Of a stretch of DNA of 64,000 nt, positions 11,385 through 22,230 are shown one piece after another (the first letter of the stretch is position 1; every line of letters starts with the position of its first letter). This DNA is from Liolophura sinensis (lineage: Eukaryota; Mollusca; Polyplacophora; Chitonida; Chitonidae). The stretch covers positions 11,483,704-11,547,703 of the forward strand of contig NC_088304.1 of assembly GCF_032854445.1 (NCBI RefSeq), read 5' to 3'. The notes under the pieces were generated by a model. It was not told the DNA's origin. It made no database searches and worked only from the letters and a program-made list of their open reading frames with translations. The translations under genes were made by a program, and so were the position numbers.

Positions 11385-11528
11385 GTATTTATTTTATTTA
11401 TTTCATTGTTGTTTTACGCTACTCAAGAATAGTTCATTTATGCGACGGCGGCCAGCATTATGGTGGAAGGAAAACGGGCAGAATCCGGGGGAAACCCACG
11501 AACATCCGCAGGTTGCTGGAAGGCAGGG
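11385..11528 (-). mobile_element. SINE-A, 5'-truncated
   Basis: TATTTCATTGTTGTTTTACG, CGGCGGCCAGCATTATGG and CCACGAACATCCGCAGG match the 3' part of SINE-A. It stops after GTTGCTGGAAGG. Confidence 0.9.
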
Positions 11529-11561
11529 TGACTTATGGCATAACGAAAAAAAAAATGAAAA

Positions 11562-11650
11562 TGAGAGCGGGATGTGGACCAGTGGTTAAATAAGGTACTT
11601 ACCTTTCACACTATATAGGTCGTAGGAGACGCGCGTTCTGTACCATTCTC
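11562..11650 (+). mobile_element. Possible tRNA-like SINE head
   Basis: GGACCAGTGGTTAAATAAGG resembles an A box of the kind also read at 13.72 kb (CTAGTGGTTAAAG). No good B box follows, so the call is weak. Confidence 0.3.
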
Positions 11651-11794
11651 GGTAAGGGAAATCTTTTTCCAGGCTTCACATGTTCACAGTTGACCTTAAC
11701 CTTGACGGTAATAAGGGGTCAAATGTCCTTCTCGTATAGTCTGACGTGAAGTTCGCTGGAGAGTGCTTGCAGACCGCCATTCATGGTCAAACCT

Positions 11795-12022
11795 GAAAAG
11801 TTCGTTATTAACTTGCCATAGGTCGGTGGTTTGTTCCGTGTGCTTTGGTTTTCTCCACCCATAATACATTTCGTGGGAAGGTCAGGCAGCAGCTTGCGGA
11901 TGGTCATGGGTGTCCTTCGAGCTCTGATCGGTTTCCTACCACCATAATGTTGGCCGCCGTCGTATAAGTGAAATATTCTTGAGTGCGGCGTAAAACATCA
12001 ATCAAGTAAATAAATCATAATA
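11795..12022 (+). mobile_element. SINE-C fragment followed by SINE-A 3' half
   Basis: The first 70 bp (AACTTGCCATAGGTCGGTGG, TCTCCACCCATAATAC) match SINE-C. From about 11873 the sequence is SINE-A (GGGAAGGTCAGGCAGC, GCGGATGGTCATGG, CGTCGTATAAGTGAAATATT, CATCAATCAAGTAAATAAAT). This is either a chimaeric element or one SINE inserted at the edge of another. Confidence 0.75.
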
Positions 12023-12161
12023 CATTTGCGAATATATGGCGAAGTTCAATTAAAAACCAATCGATCAATTGTTCACCATTGTTTCCATTGTACCACGTGG
12101 GTAACCGGCCTGTCGCAATGACGTCATGTCTTCGTCGTGCTGCATTATTAAAGGATCATGG

Positions 12162-12375
12162 TTTATTTATTCATTTGATTGCTGTTTAGCGCCACGCTCC
12201 ACATGCGTTAACTTTTTACATCAGCCGTCAATGTTATAGGTGGAGGACACCGGGGTGCCCGGTATCAGCTACGAGCTTTTGGCAAGTTGTTGACGGACTT
12301 TTCCAAGTGTGACGTACAAATCTAGGCTTACACGATATTGGTGGAAATCAGGTGGTCATGAGTGAATGTTACACT
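12162..12375 (-). mobile_element. SINE-C
   Basis: Starts TTTATTTATTCATTTGATTG, then GCTGTTTAGCGCC, GGTGGAGGACACCGGGG, TTTTGGCAAGTTGTTGACGG and AGGCTTACACGATATTGG. The order matches the copies at 0.22 kb and 57.88 kb. Confidence 0.7.
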
Positions 12376-12629
12376 TCTACATTGCATCGTAGACCTCCTA
12401 TATTGCCACAAATGCCCAATGACCAAAGTGGGAGGGCAAATCTATATATTCCTTGACCAAGCATACATCTTTGTGGTGATATCTCACAAAATCATCATTT
12501 TTTCCATTGTCACAAAGGCCCAATGAACAAAGAGGGCGGGGTCAACAAATTCGAACGCGTTAAAGGGTAAAACTTCCCTGTAGTACAAGCATGCAGGCCT
12601 GTGACTGTATGACAACTGTCCTAGGCCGC

Positions 12630-12880
12630 ACAGAGCGTTAGAGCGTCCGCCTCGAAGTCGGGAGGCCTGGGATCAACCCAGGTCAGGTCATAAAAGACTG
12701 AGGAAACAGGGTTGGTTGGTTCGGTGTCATGTCATGTGATGTCATGTCTGGTGTCTTTGGAGCGATGCGGCAGCACTTCGGCGGCATGGACTCGACCTGC
12801 CACAAGACACCATATACCTACACATATTACTAAAATAAATGTTAAATACGACGTAAAACATACACATGCTTGCTTACATA
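12630..12880 (+). mobile_element. SINE-B2 with tRNA-like head, internally deleted
   Basis: The head has TAGAGCGTCCGCCTCGAAG and CTGGGATCAACCCAGG (B-box-like). The body goes from GACTGAGGAAACAGGG to GGCATGGACTCGACCTGCC and ends in GACGTAAAACATACAC. Compared with the copies at 32.5 and 37.5 kb the central GTACTTGTT segment is deleted. Confidence 0.75.
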
Positions 12881-12965
12881 CAACTGTGCTGTTTTATCAT
12901 TCTGTATCACCAGCCTGTGTACGCCTCGAAGCAATATGATTGGTCTTCTCTATAATAACGGCTTC

Positions 12966-13018
12966 GATTTTTACGAAAAAAAAAAACACAAAAAAAAAAC
13001 AAAACAAAAAAAAAAACG
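12966..13018. repeat. A-rich simple sequence
   Basis: Runs of 8-11 A separated by single C residues. No retroelement body adjoins it. Confidence 0.85.
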
Positions 13019-13315
13019 CAAGTGAGTGGTAATGGGTGGCTGACGATTGTCATTATGTGGGACGTATATTCAGGTACCAGGAGTTGATGTGTCTCTAGGT
13101 ACGCAATTAAAACCTCTCCCGGGAGCCCAGCAAATAATAATGATATTTTCCCCATCTCAACTATCGTGGTTTGGCACGTATATGTTCCACGTCCGTTTAG
13201 CGCAAGCATTAACTGCATCCATTGATGCCATTTATTTTGTCAGCGTTCAAATCCGTCTGTCTGTCGGTCGGTCAGTTTTTTGACATTCTGTCTTTTCACA
13301 TGGGCCATTCACTTA

Positions 13316-13590
13316 ACGAGTGAGTGAGTGAGTGAGTGAGTGAGTACTTGGGTTTAACGTGGTGCTTAACAATTTTTCAGTCATATGTCGACGAAGGAAT
13401 CCTGCATGTAATGTGTCTCCTTGTTGCAGGACAGGTTCCCACCGCTCTTTTATCTAGTGCTGTTTCACTGAGACGCCTTACCGAAGGCAAGTAAGACGCT
13501 CCGCCCGAGCCAATATGCTGATATAGGTCAACCAGTCGTTGCACTATCCCCTTCATGCTGAACGCCAAGCGAGGAAGTTACACATTCACT
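13316..13590 (-). mobile_element. SINE-B, body and tail
   Basis: Opens with a (GTGA)-type tail of about 30 bp, then TTGGGTTTAACGTGGTGC, CAATTTTTCAGTCATATG, CACCGCTCTTTTATCTAGTG, GACGCCTTACCGAAGGC and CTTCATGCTGAACGCCAAGC to GAGGAAGTTACA. The tRNA-like head is missing on the right, so the copy is 5'-truncated. Confidence 0.9.
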
Positions 13591-13715
13591 TAACGAAGAA
13601 TTTGAGTGGAAGACAACGTCGACTTTTTGCCATTTGTCGGGCTTATTGCCAATTTGCGCTTGTTTCTCTGTAGAAGAGAGCTGTCAGGTTAAAAACCCCG
13701 AATGGCTTGCTCTGT

Positions 13716-13800
13716 TGAATGAGGGGAGCTAACTAGTGGTTAAAGATGTTTGCCTTTCAGTTGCTGGGACACACGAGGTTCAGGTTCAAAACCGGCCTTG
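13716..13800 (+). mobile_element. tRNA-like sequence (SINE-D head?)
   Basis: CTAACTAGTGGTTAAAGATG (A-box-like) is followed 45 bp later by AGGTTCAGGTTCAAAACC, which holds a B-box-like GGTTCAAAACC. It lacks a foldable acceptor stem, so I read it as the tRNA-derived head of a SINE rather than a tRNA gene. Confidence 0.45.
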
Positions 13801-14086
13801 GACAATCCCTCCGTCCGCCCGCCCAACCTCTCTTGAACGGTAAACAGGCCAAGTTTCAAGTTTCACATGATACACGTGTTTTAAGGTGTTTTATGTTATC
13901 GACACGGTTTAGGTGTGATTCTCATGTTTTGGCCGTTGGAACTAGTCCTTCTATCTAATAGTATTCCCGAATAACATTCTTTAATATGCATATGTGCTCT
14001 GTTTGTAAATATGTTTCTTCAGGGAATGAGTATCGTCTCTTGTTATGTTATCCATGGCAAAACTACTTTAATAAGTTCTTTGTGGC

Positions 14087-14337
14087 AGAGGCCTCCGTGG
14101 CCGAGGTGAATAGCAGACCAGCGCGGCGCAATGACCAAGCAGCATCTCACCATTGTGGTCGCCGTAAGTTCAAGTCCAGCTCATGCTGACTTCCTCTCCG
14201 GTAGTACTTGGGGAAGGTCTGCTAGCAGGGGTTTCCCCCTGGCTTTGTACGGTTTCCTCCCATCATACTGCTGATCGCCGTCGTATAAGTGAAATATTCT
14301 TGAGAACGGCGTGAAACACCAATCAATTAAAAAAAAT
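14087..14337 (+). mobile_element. SINE-A, full length
   Basis: All parts are present in order: head GCCTCCGTGGCCGAGG, B-box region AAGTTCAAGTCCAGC, body TGCTGACTTCCTCTCCGG, GGGGAAGGTCTGC, CCATCATACTGCTGATCGCC, and tail TATAAGTGAAATATTCTTGA, ACACCAATCAATT, poly-A. About 250 bp, with no clear target-site duplication. Confidence 0.9.
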
Positions 14338-15064
14338 AATATATGTAAGGAAGTAGTGTATCGTAACTCTAGAAAAGATCTTTTGACAACATCGATGTAA
14401 CTTGAAAACACACTTGTAATATTCCGACAATGATTTGTGCGGTATTCAGTTACACCAACTACTCTGCGAAACCTTATAACGTATAGGTGTTATAAGTGCA
14501 TATGTTAATGATAAGGAGAGGAGTTATAAGGTTCGCTCCTGTTACAATAAACTTCACAGAATTCAACACGTAAACAACAAAAGACTTTCATAAAAAAACA
14601 GTCTTGGAATAAGTTTATTTCCGGTTAACCATTGCTGTAGATTATTGACGATTGCCACTTGTTTTCAATAGTTTGCTAGCTACATGGTGCTTAGCTTTGT
14701 TGTTAGTTTTATGGTCGTCACTGGGAAAGCAGCCTGTCAATTTCAACCATGAAAATTCTTGTTTGATTGAACCCGGTTGTCAAACAACTCTCTTTCGTGA
14801 AAACTAGATCTACTTTATTTTGAACTGAAGCACATCCAGACAGAAATAATGAAGACCAAAGTATCGTATTATTTTCATCAGTAAAAAACATCTTTCATCT
14901 TAATTTGAATGGACATCATCAGCATTAGCGCGGATTTGGTGTTCTTGATGTGTAAATCATATTTCACTTGCCCTCGCAAGCTGGCCCTGTATTATAATAC
15001 ATTTGTCAGATGAGTCGTATTGCTAAACACAAATTTTTACCTCATTTAATTTTTAAAAAATCAC
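14338..15064. other. No recognisable feature
   Basis: AT-rich sequence. TTATAAGGTTCGC near 14524 loosely echoes the earlier AACCTTATAACG near 14470, possibly a small inverted repeat. Confidence 0.4.
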
Positions 15065-15250
15065 AAAGATGTGATTGTTGTTTAACGCCATAATCAAACA
15101 TTTTTAACTTATACGATGACGGTAAGTTTCATAGTTAGAGTACAAAACCTGAGTAAATCTATATCTATCCCGTATAAATGATGAAATCATTCTTGAGTAT
15201 AAAAAATTCTTGAGTATAGAGGTAAACATTAATGAAGTAAATAAATATAT
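15065..15250. mobile_element. Opposed SINE tail fragments
   Basis: A minus-oriented SINE-C-type tail (TGATTGTTGTTTAACGCC, TATACGATGACGGTAAG) is followed from about 15165 by a plus-oriented SINE-A-type tail (CCGTATAAATGATGAAATC, TTCTTGAGTATA twice, ATGAAGTAAATAAAT). This is a tail-duplicated, face-to-face pair. Confidence 0.6.
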
Positions 15251-15289
15251 AATTGTAGTTGGAATTTTTTAACAGGTGAACTTGCACAC

Positions 15290-15373
15290 ATACTAGATAA
15301 TGTAAATAGCAGAATTAGGTAAAAACATGCAATAATGCTGAGTGAAATATATTAATTAACTGGTCTAGGATTA
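15290..15373 (+). repeat. R1 fragment
   Basis: AGCAGAATTAGGTAAAAAC and GCAATAATGCTGAGTG followed by GGTCTAGGATTAG match the centre of R1. Diverged. Confidence 0.45.
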
Positions 15374-15384
15374 GCCTTGTATTT

Positions 15385-16285
15385 AAAGAGTGCTTCCATC
15401 CAAGCGAACTGATATATAGTCTCGTGGTTAGAAAGTTATTCCACCCATACAAAGCGAAACAAAGTGTCGTACTTAGAGAATGATTACATCCAAGCGAACT
15501 GATACATAGTTAGAATGGTTAGAAAGTTATTCCATCCATACAAAGCCAAACAAAGTGTCGTACTTAGAGAATGATTACATCCAAGCGAACTGATACATAG
15601 TTAGAATGGTTAGAAAGTTATTCCATCCATACAAAGCCAAACAAAGCATCGTGCATAGAGAGTGATTACATCCAAGCGAACTGATAGCCTCATGGTTAGA
15701 AAGTCATGCCATCCGTACAAAGCGAGACAAAGCATCGTGCTTAGAGAGTGGTTCCATCCAAGCGAACTGATACATAGCCTCGTGGTTAGAAAGTCATTCC
15801 ATCCGTACAAAGCGAAACAAAGCATCGTGCTTAGAGAGTGGTTCCATCCAAACCAACTGATACATAGCCTCATGGTTAGAAAGTCATTCCATCCGTACAA
15901 AGCGAGACAAAGCATCGTGCTTAGAGAGTGGTTCCATCCAGGCGAACTGATACATAGCCTCGTGGTTAGAAAGTCATTCCATTCGTACAGAGCGAAACAA
16001 AGCATCGTGCTTAGAGAGTGATTACATCCAAGCGAACTGATATATAGCCTCATGGTTAGAAAGTCATTCCATCCGTACAAAGCGAAACAAAGCATCGTGC
16101 TTAGAGAGTGGTTCCATCCAAACCAACTGATACATAGCCTCGTGGTTAGAAAGTCATTCCATCCGTACAAAGCGAGACAAAGCATCGTGCTTAGAGAGTG
16201 ATTACATCCAAGCGAACTGATATATAGCCTCATGGTTAGAAAGTCATTCCATCCGTACAAAGCGAAACAAAGCATCGTGCTTAGA
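15385..16285. repeat. 90-bp tandem array, about ten units
   Basis: The unit holds GATACATAGCCTCGTGGTTA, GAAAGTCATTCCATCCGTAC, AAAGCGAAACAAAGCATCG and TGCTTAGAGAGTGGTTCC. GATACATAGCCTCAT and GATACATAGCCTCGT recur exactly 90 bp apart (for example 15769 and 15859). The first three units are the most diverged; the later ones differ at a few positions. Since 90 is divisible by three, a 119-codon plus frame (15662-16021) and a 221-codon minus frame (15610-16275) stay open, both made of a 30-residue repeat. Confidence 0.95.
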
Positions 16286-16372
16286 TTTATTTATTTATTT
16301 GATTGGTGTTTTACGCCGTACTCAAGAATATTTCACTTATACGACGGCGGCCAGCATTATGGTGGGTGGAAA
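16286..16372 (-). mobile_element. SINE-A, strongly 5'-truncated, inside the 90-bp array
   Basis: Only the last 87 bp of SINE-A (TTTATTTATTTGATTGGTG to CATTATGGTGGGTGG) interrupt the array, which resumes at about 16373. The insertion is younger than the array. Confidence 0.9.
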
Positions 16373-16570
16373 TCCGTCTGTAAAAGACGAAACAAAGCAC
16401 AGTGCTGAGAGAGTAATTTCATCCGTATAAAGCCAAACAAAGCATCATACCTAGAAATTGATTGCATCCGTAGAAAACTATACAAAGCTTCGCACTTGTA
16501 ATACGTTCCAATACGTACAAAGCCGAAAAAGGCTTTCAAAGCCATGGAAAAACTCGTACATTTAGAAAGA
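16373..16570. repeat. Degenerate continuation of the 90-bp array
   Basis: GACGAAACAAAGCACAGTGC, then AAGCCAAACAAAGCATCATA and TACAAAGCTTCGCACTTG repeat the unit with increasing decay, as expected at the edge of an array that grew by unequal exchange. Confidence 0.8.
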
Positions 16571-16594
16571 TTATACTGATAGAAGACGATATAA

Positions 16595-16848
16595 ATATAA
16601 TTAAAGACGTACAGCATAGAGAGTAAGATCAGAGCAGCGAAGACAGTGTGACAGATGGCAAATGATCAAACGTAATCGATGAAATACGGCTTCTTGTTGA
16701 TTTACGTCAGCCAGGGTTTTATTCTAGCTGTTCATGTAAATGCACCATGGTTTAAGCAGAATTTGGTAAAAAAGAAGTACGCTGTGATGTTAATTGCGAT
16801 TATTAGACGTTACTGGTCTAGATGTACTCAAAATGCTGTGTTGTCACA
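16595..16848 (+). repeat. R1 repeat
   Basis: ATTAAAGACGTACAGCATAG, GATGAAATACGGCTTCTTG, CAGCCAGGGTTTTATTCTAG, GCACCATGGTTTAAGCAG and AAAATGCTGTGTTGTCAC follow the R1 order. About 40 bp are missing in the centre. Confidence 0.8.
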
Positions 16849-16990
16849 ATCTCTAGCGCTCTGCTTCATGACTGTCTAATTGCGCTTTACAAGGGGCTAG
16901 GGTAAATTCATCGTGTTGAATTTGATCGCCACTTTGGATAAATGAACAGTTGCAATCACAACGCAACTGAGATACATATTTTGTTATCGA
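16849..16990 (+). repeat. E5 repeat, copy 1
   Basis: CATGACTGTCTAATTGCG, ATCGTGTTGAATTTGATC and CGCAACTGAGATACATAT recur in the same order at 50.74-50.89 kb. Confidence 0.7.
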
Positions 16991-17209
16991 CAACTGATAA
17001 TTTAACCTGGCTCACGATTTGAGTTTTGTGTTGTTCTAGTATGCTAACCACTGGGCCGCGGGAACCAAACCAGTGTACTGTTTAAGAACCCTTGAGAGCT
17101 TCATGTAAAATCACATCAATATCACGAACATATATTTCTCTTCGACAGCTGCCAAACACACACATAGATGCATGCGCTCTATCTAGTTTCATATACGTTA
17201 ATAACTTAT

Positions 17210-17590
17210 GGGTGCCTCCGTGGCCGAGGGGTTTAGCACGCCAACCCGGCGTAATGACCCAGGAGCCTCCCATTAATACGGTGGGCGTTCAAGTCCAGAT
17301 CATGCTGGCTTCCTCTCCGGCCTTACGTGGAAAGGTCAACAACCTTCGGATGGTCGTGAGTTTCAGCCGGGCTGAGCATTTTGCTGAGAAAATCGCATTT
17401 TTATATTTCTGTCAACAAACATTCTGACTTAAAACTCACAACTTACTTCAGTGTGCAGTTAAAATCGTAATGGAATATAAATAGTGGTTGAACCCCCGGG
17501 CTCTTCCTCTTACCATAATGCTGGCTGCCGTCGTATAAATGAAATATTCTTGAATGTGGCGTAGAATTCCAATCGGATAAATCAAATTAA
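17210..17590 (+). mobile_element. SINE-A variant with a ~100-bp internal insert
   Basis: The head (GGTGCCTCCGTGGCCGAGG, CGTTCAAGTCCAGATC) and first half of the body are normal up to CAGCCGGGCTGAGCA near 17378. About 105 bp of foreign sequence follow (CGCATTTTTATATTTCTG, CTTAAAACTCACAACTTACT, TTCAGTGTGCAG). SINE-A then resumes at CCCCCGGGCTCTTCCTC and continues to the tail. The same insert sits in a second SINE-A at 41.2-41.4 kb. Confidence 0.85.
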
Positions 17591-17591
17591 T

Positions 17592-19100
17592 TAATAATTT
17601 GTGACACTGCTTCCAAGAGTTTCTTATCGCCTTATTAAAACGTAGTGAACTGACAATCGTGCACTGTGTAATGTGAAGACATATTATATAATACTGTGTA
17701 ATATGAATAATAATGAAGACACACCTCGACTTCGAATAATGAGATATCCTAAGGCATATTTGACAGATCCTTGAATCCATAGGTTCGAATTATCTGCCAT
17801 GTGGAGAGACAGGCCCTAACTATCTTTGGTCGTCTTGGTCGCTTCGTGACCTCTGACAAAAGACATCCTCCACAGGGCGGTCATCTGGCTTCCTCAACAA
17901 TTGCCTGTCCGCATGTTTGCTTTGAACCACATCCGCGTTTATTCCTCAATGTTTCTCTGTCAGATTCAGCGCCAACATGTAATTATTATCTTATCGTTGT
18001 TCCCTAGCCCACCGTTTCTGCTGTGCTAACTTTGATCAAAAGGTTATCGGCGTTTGATGTGCCATCGGCTCATTGATAAAACTCCGGCATTGCATCTTTA
18101 TTTTAAGCTTGTACATTATGTAACTGACCAATGCATTTATTACAGTTATTACCGATGGTTAGGACTCGAGAGTTCAGAATCATTGGAGTTTTAATGCAAG
18201 GCAACGGGACCTATCAGGGATGTCAAACATTCCTTTACCGGCTCATCATGATGACGTGATATCAAAGACAGAACTAGGTTATAATAGAAACTGATACAAT
18301 GTAACTGTGTGTACTGTGCGCTACAATCCATTTTTACGTAACAATTGCGCAACGTTCTGGAAGTTAATGCAAACAACAAGTCCCCAAGGCCGATCAGCAA
18401 GTTCAGTTTTAATCCACGTTCATACAGTGCCAAACATGTGGTCCTTAACCACCCGCCTTTGGCAAAAAAGTAACTGATAAATTTTTCTTACATGCGGCGT
18501 AGGCCTACAGGCATATACACAACATACTGGCAGAGGATAAGTGATCTTGAACGACCCATTCGCCGCGCAAACAGCAACGCGAACGATTGTCGACCGCTTA
18601 TTGTCACTTACTGGCCCATTTTGGCCTTTCCGTAGGTCAAATCACACCGTGTGCGCGCAGCTCTAGCACCTGGAAAGTGCATTTTCAGTGTGATACTTTG
18701 GGAGAAGAAGAAAAAAAAACAAGGTTGTTGCTCAGCCCGGTGGGAAGGCCAGTATCCTCTATCAGCTTCGAAGTCATACGCCCCACGAGACTGAACCAAC
18801 AACAATTACGATGTTTAAATCTTACAGACGCTGTAATCGACTTAACAACTTAAGTGAAAGCTTAGTCACCAGGAGGCAGTCTTAACGAGCAGACTTTTTC
18901 AAACTGCGCAAATCCCCGACAATTTCCCGACACAGTGGCTACCATTCACTTGTTAGACTAATAAACATGTGGCTGGCGGGATCGGTATAATTGTGTGCCA
19001 CCTGGAACAGACAAATCAAAACAAACGACTCCTAAACAAACCTGTTAAACAAGCTGGTAATAACTTGAGTAATGCTTGCCTATAGTCCATTTCACACCAA
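17592..19100. other. No recognisable feature
   Basis: GACCGCTTATTGTCACTT near 18592 echoes SINE-related sequence at 590-615 and 35.5 kb (reverse and forward). Overlapping 65- and 88-codon frames on opposite strands near 18.6-18.8 kb have no recognisable domain. Confidence 0.45.
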
Positions 19101-19330
19101 ATTTTATTTATTTATTTATTTATTTATTAAGCGCCGTAGCGAGTTTTTTCTTTTCACTTATAGACAACTACTGCCAGGTCTCTGGGAGGACGAAACACGA
19201 ATGCCCGGAAAAAGTCAACTATCAAATCTCCTAACTTAAAACCGCAACCAAATCAGCGACCTGTCCTTGGATTGAACTCCTTAATGAACCTGTTGCAGAA
19301 TCAAGCTACTTTATCAAACCTGCTGACTTA
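19101..19330 (-). mobile_element. Diverged SINE, minus orientation
   Basis: (TTTA)7 is followed by AAGCGCCGTAGCGAG, TTCACTTATAGACAACTAC and CTGGGAGGACGAAACACG, the layout of SINE-A/C, then TTGGATTGAACTCC, a reversed B-box-like motif. Family uncertain. Confidence 0.5.
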
Positions 19331-19664
19331 AAGCCCAGCGAGTTAGAGAGCTGGGATACGGCTGAAAAATTATTTCATTGAAGGAGAAAGCTGTTAATAA
19401 AAAAAAAACAAAAAACAAAAAAAAAAAAAACAAAGAACAAAACCGTTTCACTCAATTTTACCTAACAGTGGGTATTATTGGGAATTCATCTTCATCTTTG
19501 TCTTAATGAACATATTGACAGTTTAAAAATAAACGACCTGTTAATTTAAAGAAATATGAAGAAGTACATCACGTTTGTTACATTGTTTTCTTTATCCAAA
19601 CCGTTTTGTATGCCCACACAGTGACTAATTATATCGACTAATTAATTAATTGAAGGGTGTATAA

Positions 19665-19790
19665 CACTGTGATAGTTTTAAATCACCGGCCTTTGTCAGG
19701 TACCTGACGTAAAGCCCCAGGCGAAACAGCGAGAGCTGGACTCGGACACGCAACCTCTTTGACCAAGGGCCTGATAGTCCCAGCAAGCCA
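19665..19790 (-). mobile_element. Diverged tRNA-like SINE head
   Basis: Reads AAATCACCGGCCTTTGTC, GCGAGAGCTGGACTCGGAC and CAACCTCTTTGACCAAGGGC, resembling a reversed SINE body and head. No A/B box pair is convincing. Confidence 0.35.
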
Positions 19791-19791
19791 C

Positions 19792-19999
19792 GGCCCGTAC
19801 TTATCAAGTAATTTAAGACTTAAGTCTTAAATTGCAAGTGCGTAAAACCTAAACAGTACAGGAAATGACTCAGGTCATGACTATTCCATTGTTCTGCTGT
19901 AAAGAATCAGTGCACAAATTTTAAACTTTCTAGAGTAAAGCATTCTACCTGTCTTTGAATTTTTGATTTAAGTGGTTGGATGTTTTATAAATACGGACC
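19792..19999. mobile_element. E4: 208-bp inverted-repeat element (MITE-like)
   Basis: Left end GGCCCGTACTTATCAAG and right end TTTATAAATACGGACC are imperfect inverted complements. Inside the left arm is TTTAAGACTTAAGTCTTAAA, a near-perfect palindrome. There is no open frame. Two further copies lie nested at 24.1 and 27.85 kb. Structure and size fit a non-autonomous DNA transposon; the superfamily was not determined. Confidence 0.7.
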
Positions 20000-20636
20000 G
20001 CAGTCTTTAATTATATCCGAGCCAGCAAGGCCCTCGCATAATATTTAGGAATGAATGAATTGCACAACGGCATATATAGACAATATTTCAGATATATCAG
20101 GACATAAACAAATATGAACCAGGATACAATGCATGTGGTTTTCCATAGGAATCATGATTTGGGTGATTTCTTGAACGAAGATGCGCATCTTACGTATCAT
20201 TCACAAAATACAAGCAACGCATACATTATTCATCTGCCGTAGGGCGGAAATTGCCACACGATGCGTAACCTTGATTTTTATGATTCATTCGATGTTCCAG
20301 GATGCTCGGTGGTCCAGGATCGATCCATCTAGCTATGTGCAAAGCGTTGTTGTTGTTCTAGAGGGAAAAAAAGTTTCCGTTAAGCGGTAATGAGGGGCCG
20401 AGGAAACCGGGGGGTATCTCATGTCTTTTTGTCCTCAGTTAATCTCATACAGCTGCACGCAGTCTCAACAAAGGGCATGGGTGGGTTGCGTTCGCTTGCA
20501 TAACCGTGATCTTGAGATTCGAGGTTCATTGTGAATGTTTCAAAAAAGACTCGAGCATCTAATAGACTGTGAAATAAATTCATTCCATACACACCGCATA
20601 GTTGGCACCACAGCCGCTTTCCAACGCCATACTGTT
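20000..20636. other. No recognisable feature
   Basis: Unassigned sequence. The frame at 20181-20390 has no motif. Confidence 0.45.
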
Positions 20637-20820
20637 TTGATTTATTTATTTATTTATTTGATTGGTGTTTTACGCCGTACTCAAGAATATTTCACTTATA
20701 CGACGACCAGCATTATGGTGGGAGGAAACCGGGCAGATCCAGGGGAAAAAAAAACCACGACCATCCGCAGGTTGCTGGAAGACCTTCCCACTTACGGCCG
20801 GAGGGGGAACCAGAACAAAT
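20637..20820 (-). mobile_element. SINE-A, 5'-truncated
   Basis: A clean 3' part from (TTTA)4 and GATTGGTGTTTTACGCCG through GGAGGAAACCGGGCAG and GACCATCCGCAGGTTGC to CTTACGGCCGGAGG. An A9 run has expanded near 20746. Confidence 0.92.
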
Positions 20821-20964
20821 CAGAAAAAAAAGATGTATTGCGACTGTGGGCGATCTGTATACCATATACATTACTGTAATTTATGATTTTATGTCTCAGC
20901 ATCATTACGAAGGAGCCTATGAGTTGGGCCTATTGGGAACAACAAGCCAGTCAGTTTCCCTCTT

Positions 20965-21775
20965 TACTCTTATTTCAGTGCTGATCTTTGTATGATTATT
21001 TCAATGCTAATTTTTGTATGAGTGTTTCAGTACTCACCTTTTTACGAGTATTAGTGCTGGTCAATGTATGAGTATTACTGTTGACCACTGTAAGAACAAT
21101 ACAGCGCTGATTAATTTGTATTAATATGGCATTGTTAACCTTTGTAAGAGTACTGCAGTGCTGACCCGTGTAGGAAAATTTGTGCTGATCATTGTGTTTT
21201 ACAGTGGTAATCTTTTTTGACTAATACCCAACTGAGTTTTGTATGATTATTGCAAAGCTGACGATTGTATTAGTATTACGGTGGTGATATTTGCATGACT
21301 TTTACAATGCTGATCTTTGTAAGAATATCGCAATCCTGACATTTGTATGAGTTTTGCGGCGACTTTTTTTATGAGTATTACGGTGGTGATATTTTTACAG
21401 TGCCGATCTTTGTAAGAATATTGCAATCCTGACGTTTGTTTGAATTTTGCGGTGACAATTGTATGAGTATTGTGGAGGTGATATTAGCATTATGATGTTT
21501 ACAGTGCCGATCTCTGTAAGAGTAGTGCTATGCTGACCTTTGTGTATTGCGGTAACCTTTTTATGAATATTCCGGTGGTGATATTTGTATGATTTTTATA
21601 GTGCTGATCTTTGTAAGAGTATTGCAATGCTCAGCTTTGTACATGTATGTGCCTTGCCGTTCTAACCTTTGTATGAGTATTGCAGTGCTGACCTTTGTGT
21701 GAGTATTAGTGACGACCTTTGCATGAATATCAGCGTTGGTCACTTCATGAGTGTTACAGAAATTTTGCATGATTG
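20965..21775. repeat. Degenerate minisatellite, ~30-bp unit
   Basis: More than 20 imperfect units of the form GAGTATTGCAGTGCTGACC then TTTGTAT, with period 28-36 bp. GCTGATCTTTGTA, GTGGTGATATTTG and GTATGAGTATT recur throughout. The high divergence implies an old array. Confidence 0.85.
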
Positions 21776-22024
21776 TTGCAGCACGAAAAACATGAAACGC
21801 TTGGGTTTATTTCTTACTATGGAGTTATGGAGACAGGTCTCTAAACTGGCCAGTGCTTTGAATATACTGGACTATCAAAAACGCTAAACAATATATCTTG
21901 CCACCAAGGCTCCGATAACGTTGAGCGGGCGCAGACGAAGATTGCTTGCTACCCAGCACTATAGGTTACATCAAACGCATGGTTTCTATTTCTTATTATG
22001 GAGTACACTTGTCGATCATACACG

Positions 22025-22230
22025 GGTGCTTAAGGCATAGTCGATAACATAATACAGGCCAGATGAGTTCTGTCCAGTGAAGACGTGCTTAACACACAGC
22101 ACAGGACGAGGTCGTATGTCTAAAGCGATTTCTCAACTCCGTTATCTCCTCCGGGTGAGCAACCTTGACTATTGAAACAAAGCTTAAAACACGCAAGCAA
22201 CAACCACATGACAGAGGCCACGGACAGAGG
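22025..22230 (+). repeat. Block D-a, copy 1 of the direct duplication
   Basis: GACGTGCTTAACACACAGCA, TCGTATGTCTAAAGCG, GAGCAACCTTGACTATTG and CAACCACATGACAG recur in order at 26.92-27.09 kb. Confidence 0.85.

Noticed and set aside
13716-13800. A functional tRNA gene
   Set aside because: A- and B-box-like motifs are present, but no acceptor stem pairs and similar heads occur as SINE parts in the window.
15610-16275. A 221-codon minus-strand frame that looks like a large repeat protein
   Set aside because: It is the translation of the 90-bp array; the opposite strand is open as well, and there is no start, promoter or unique domain.
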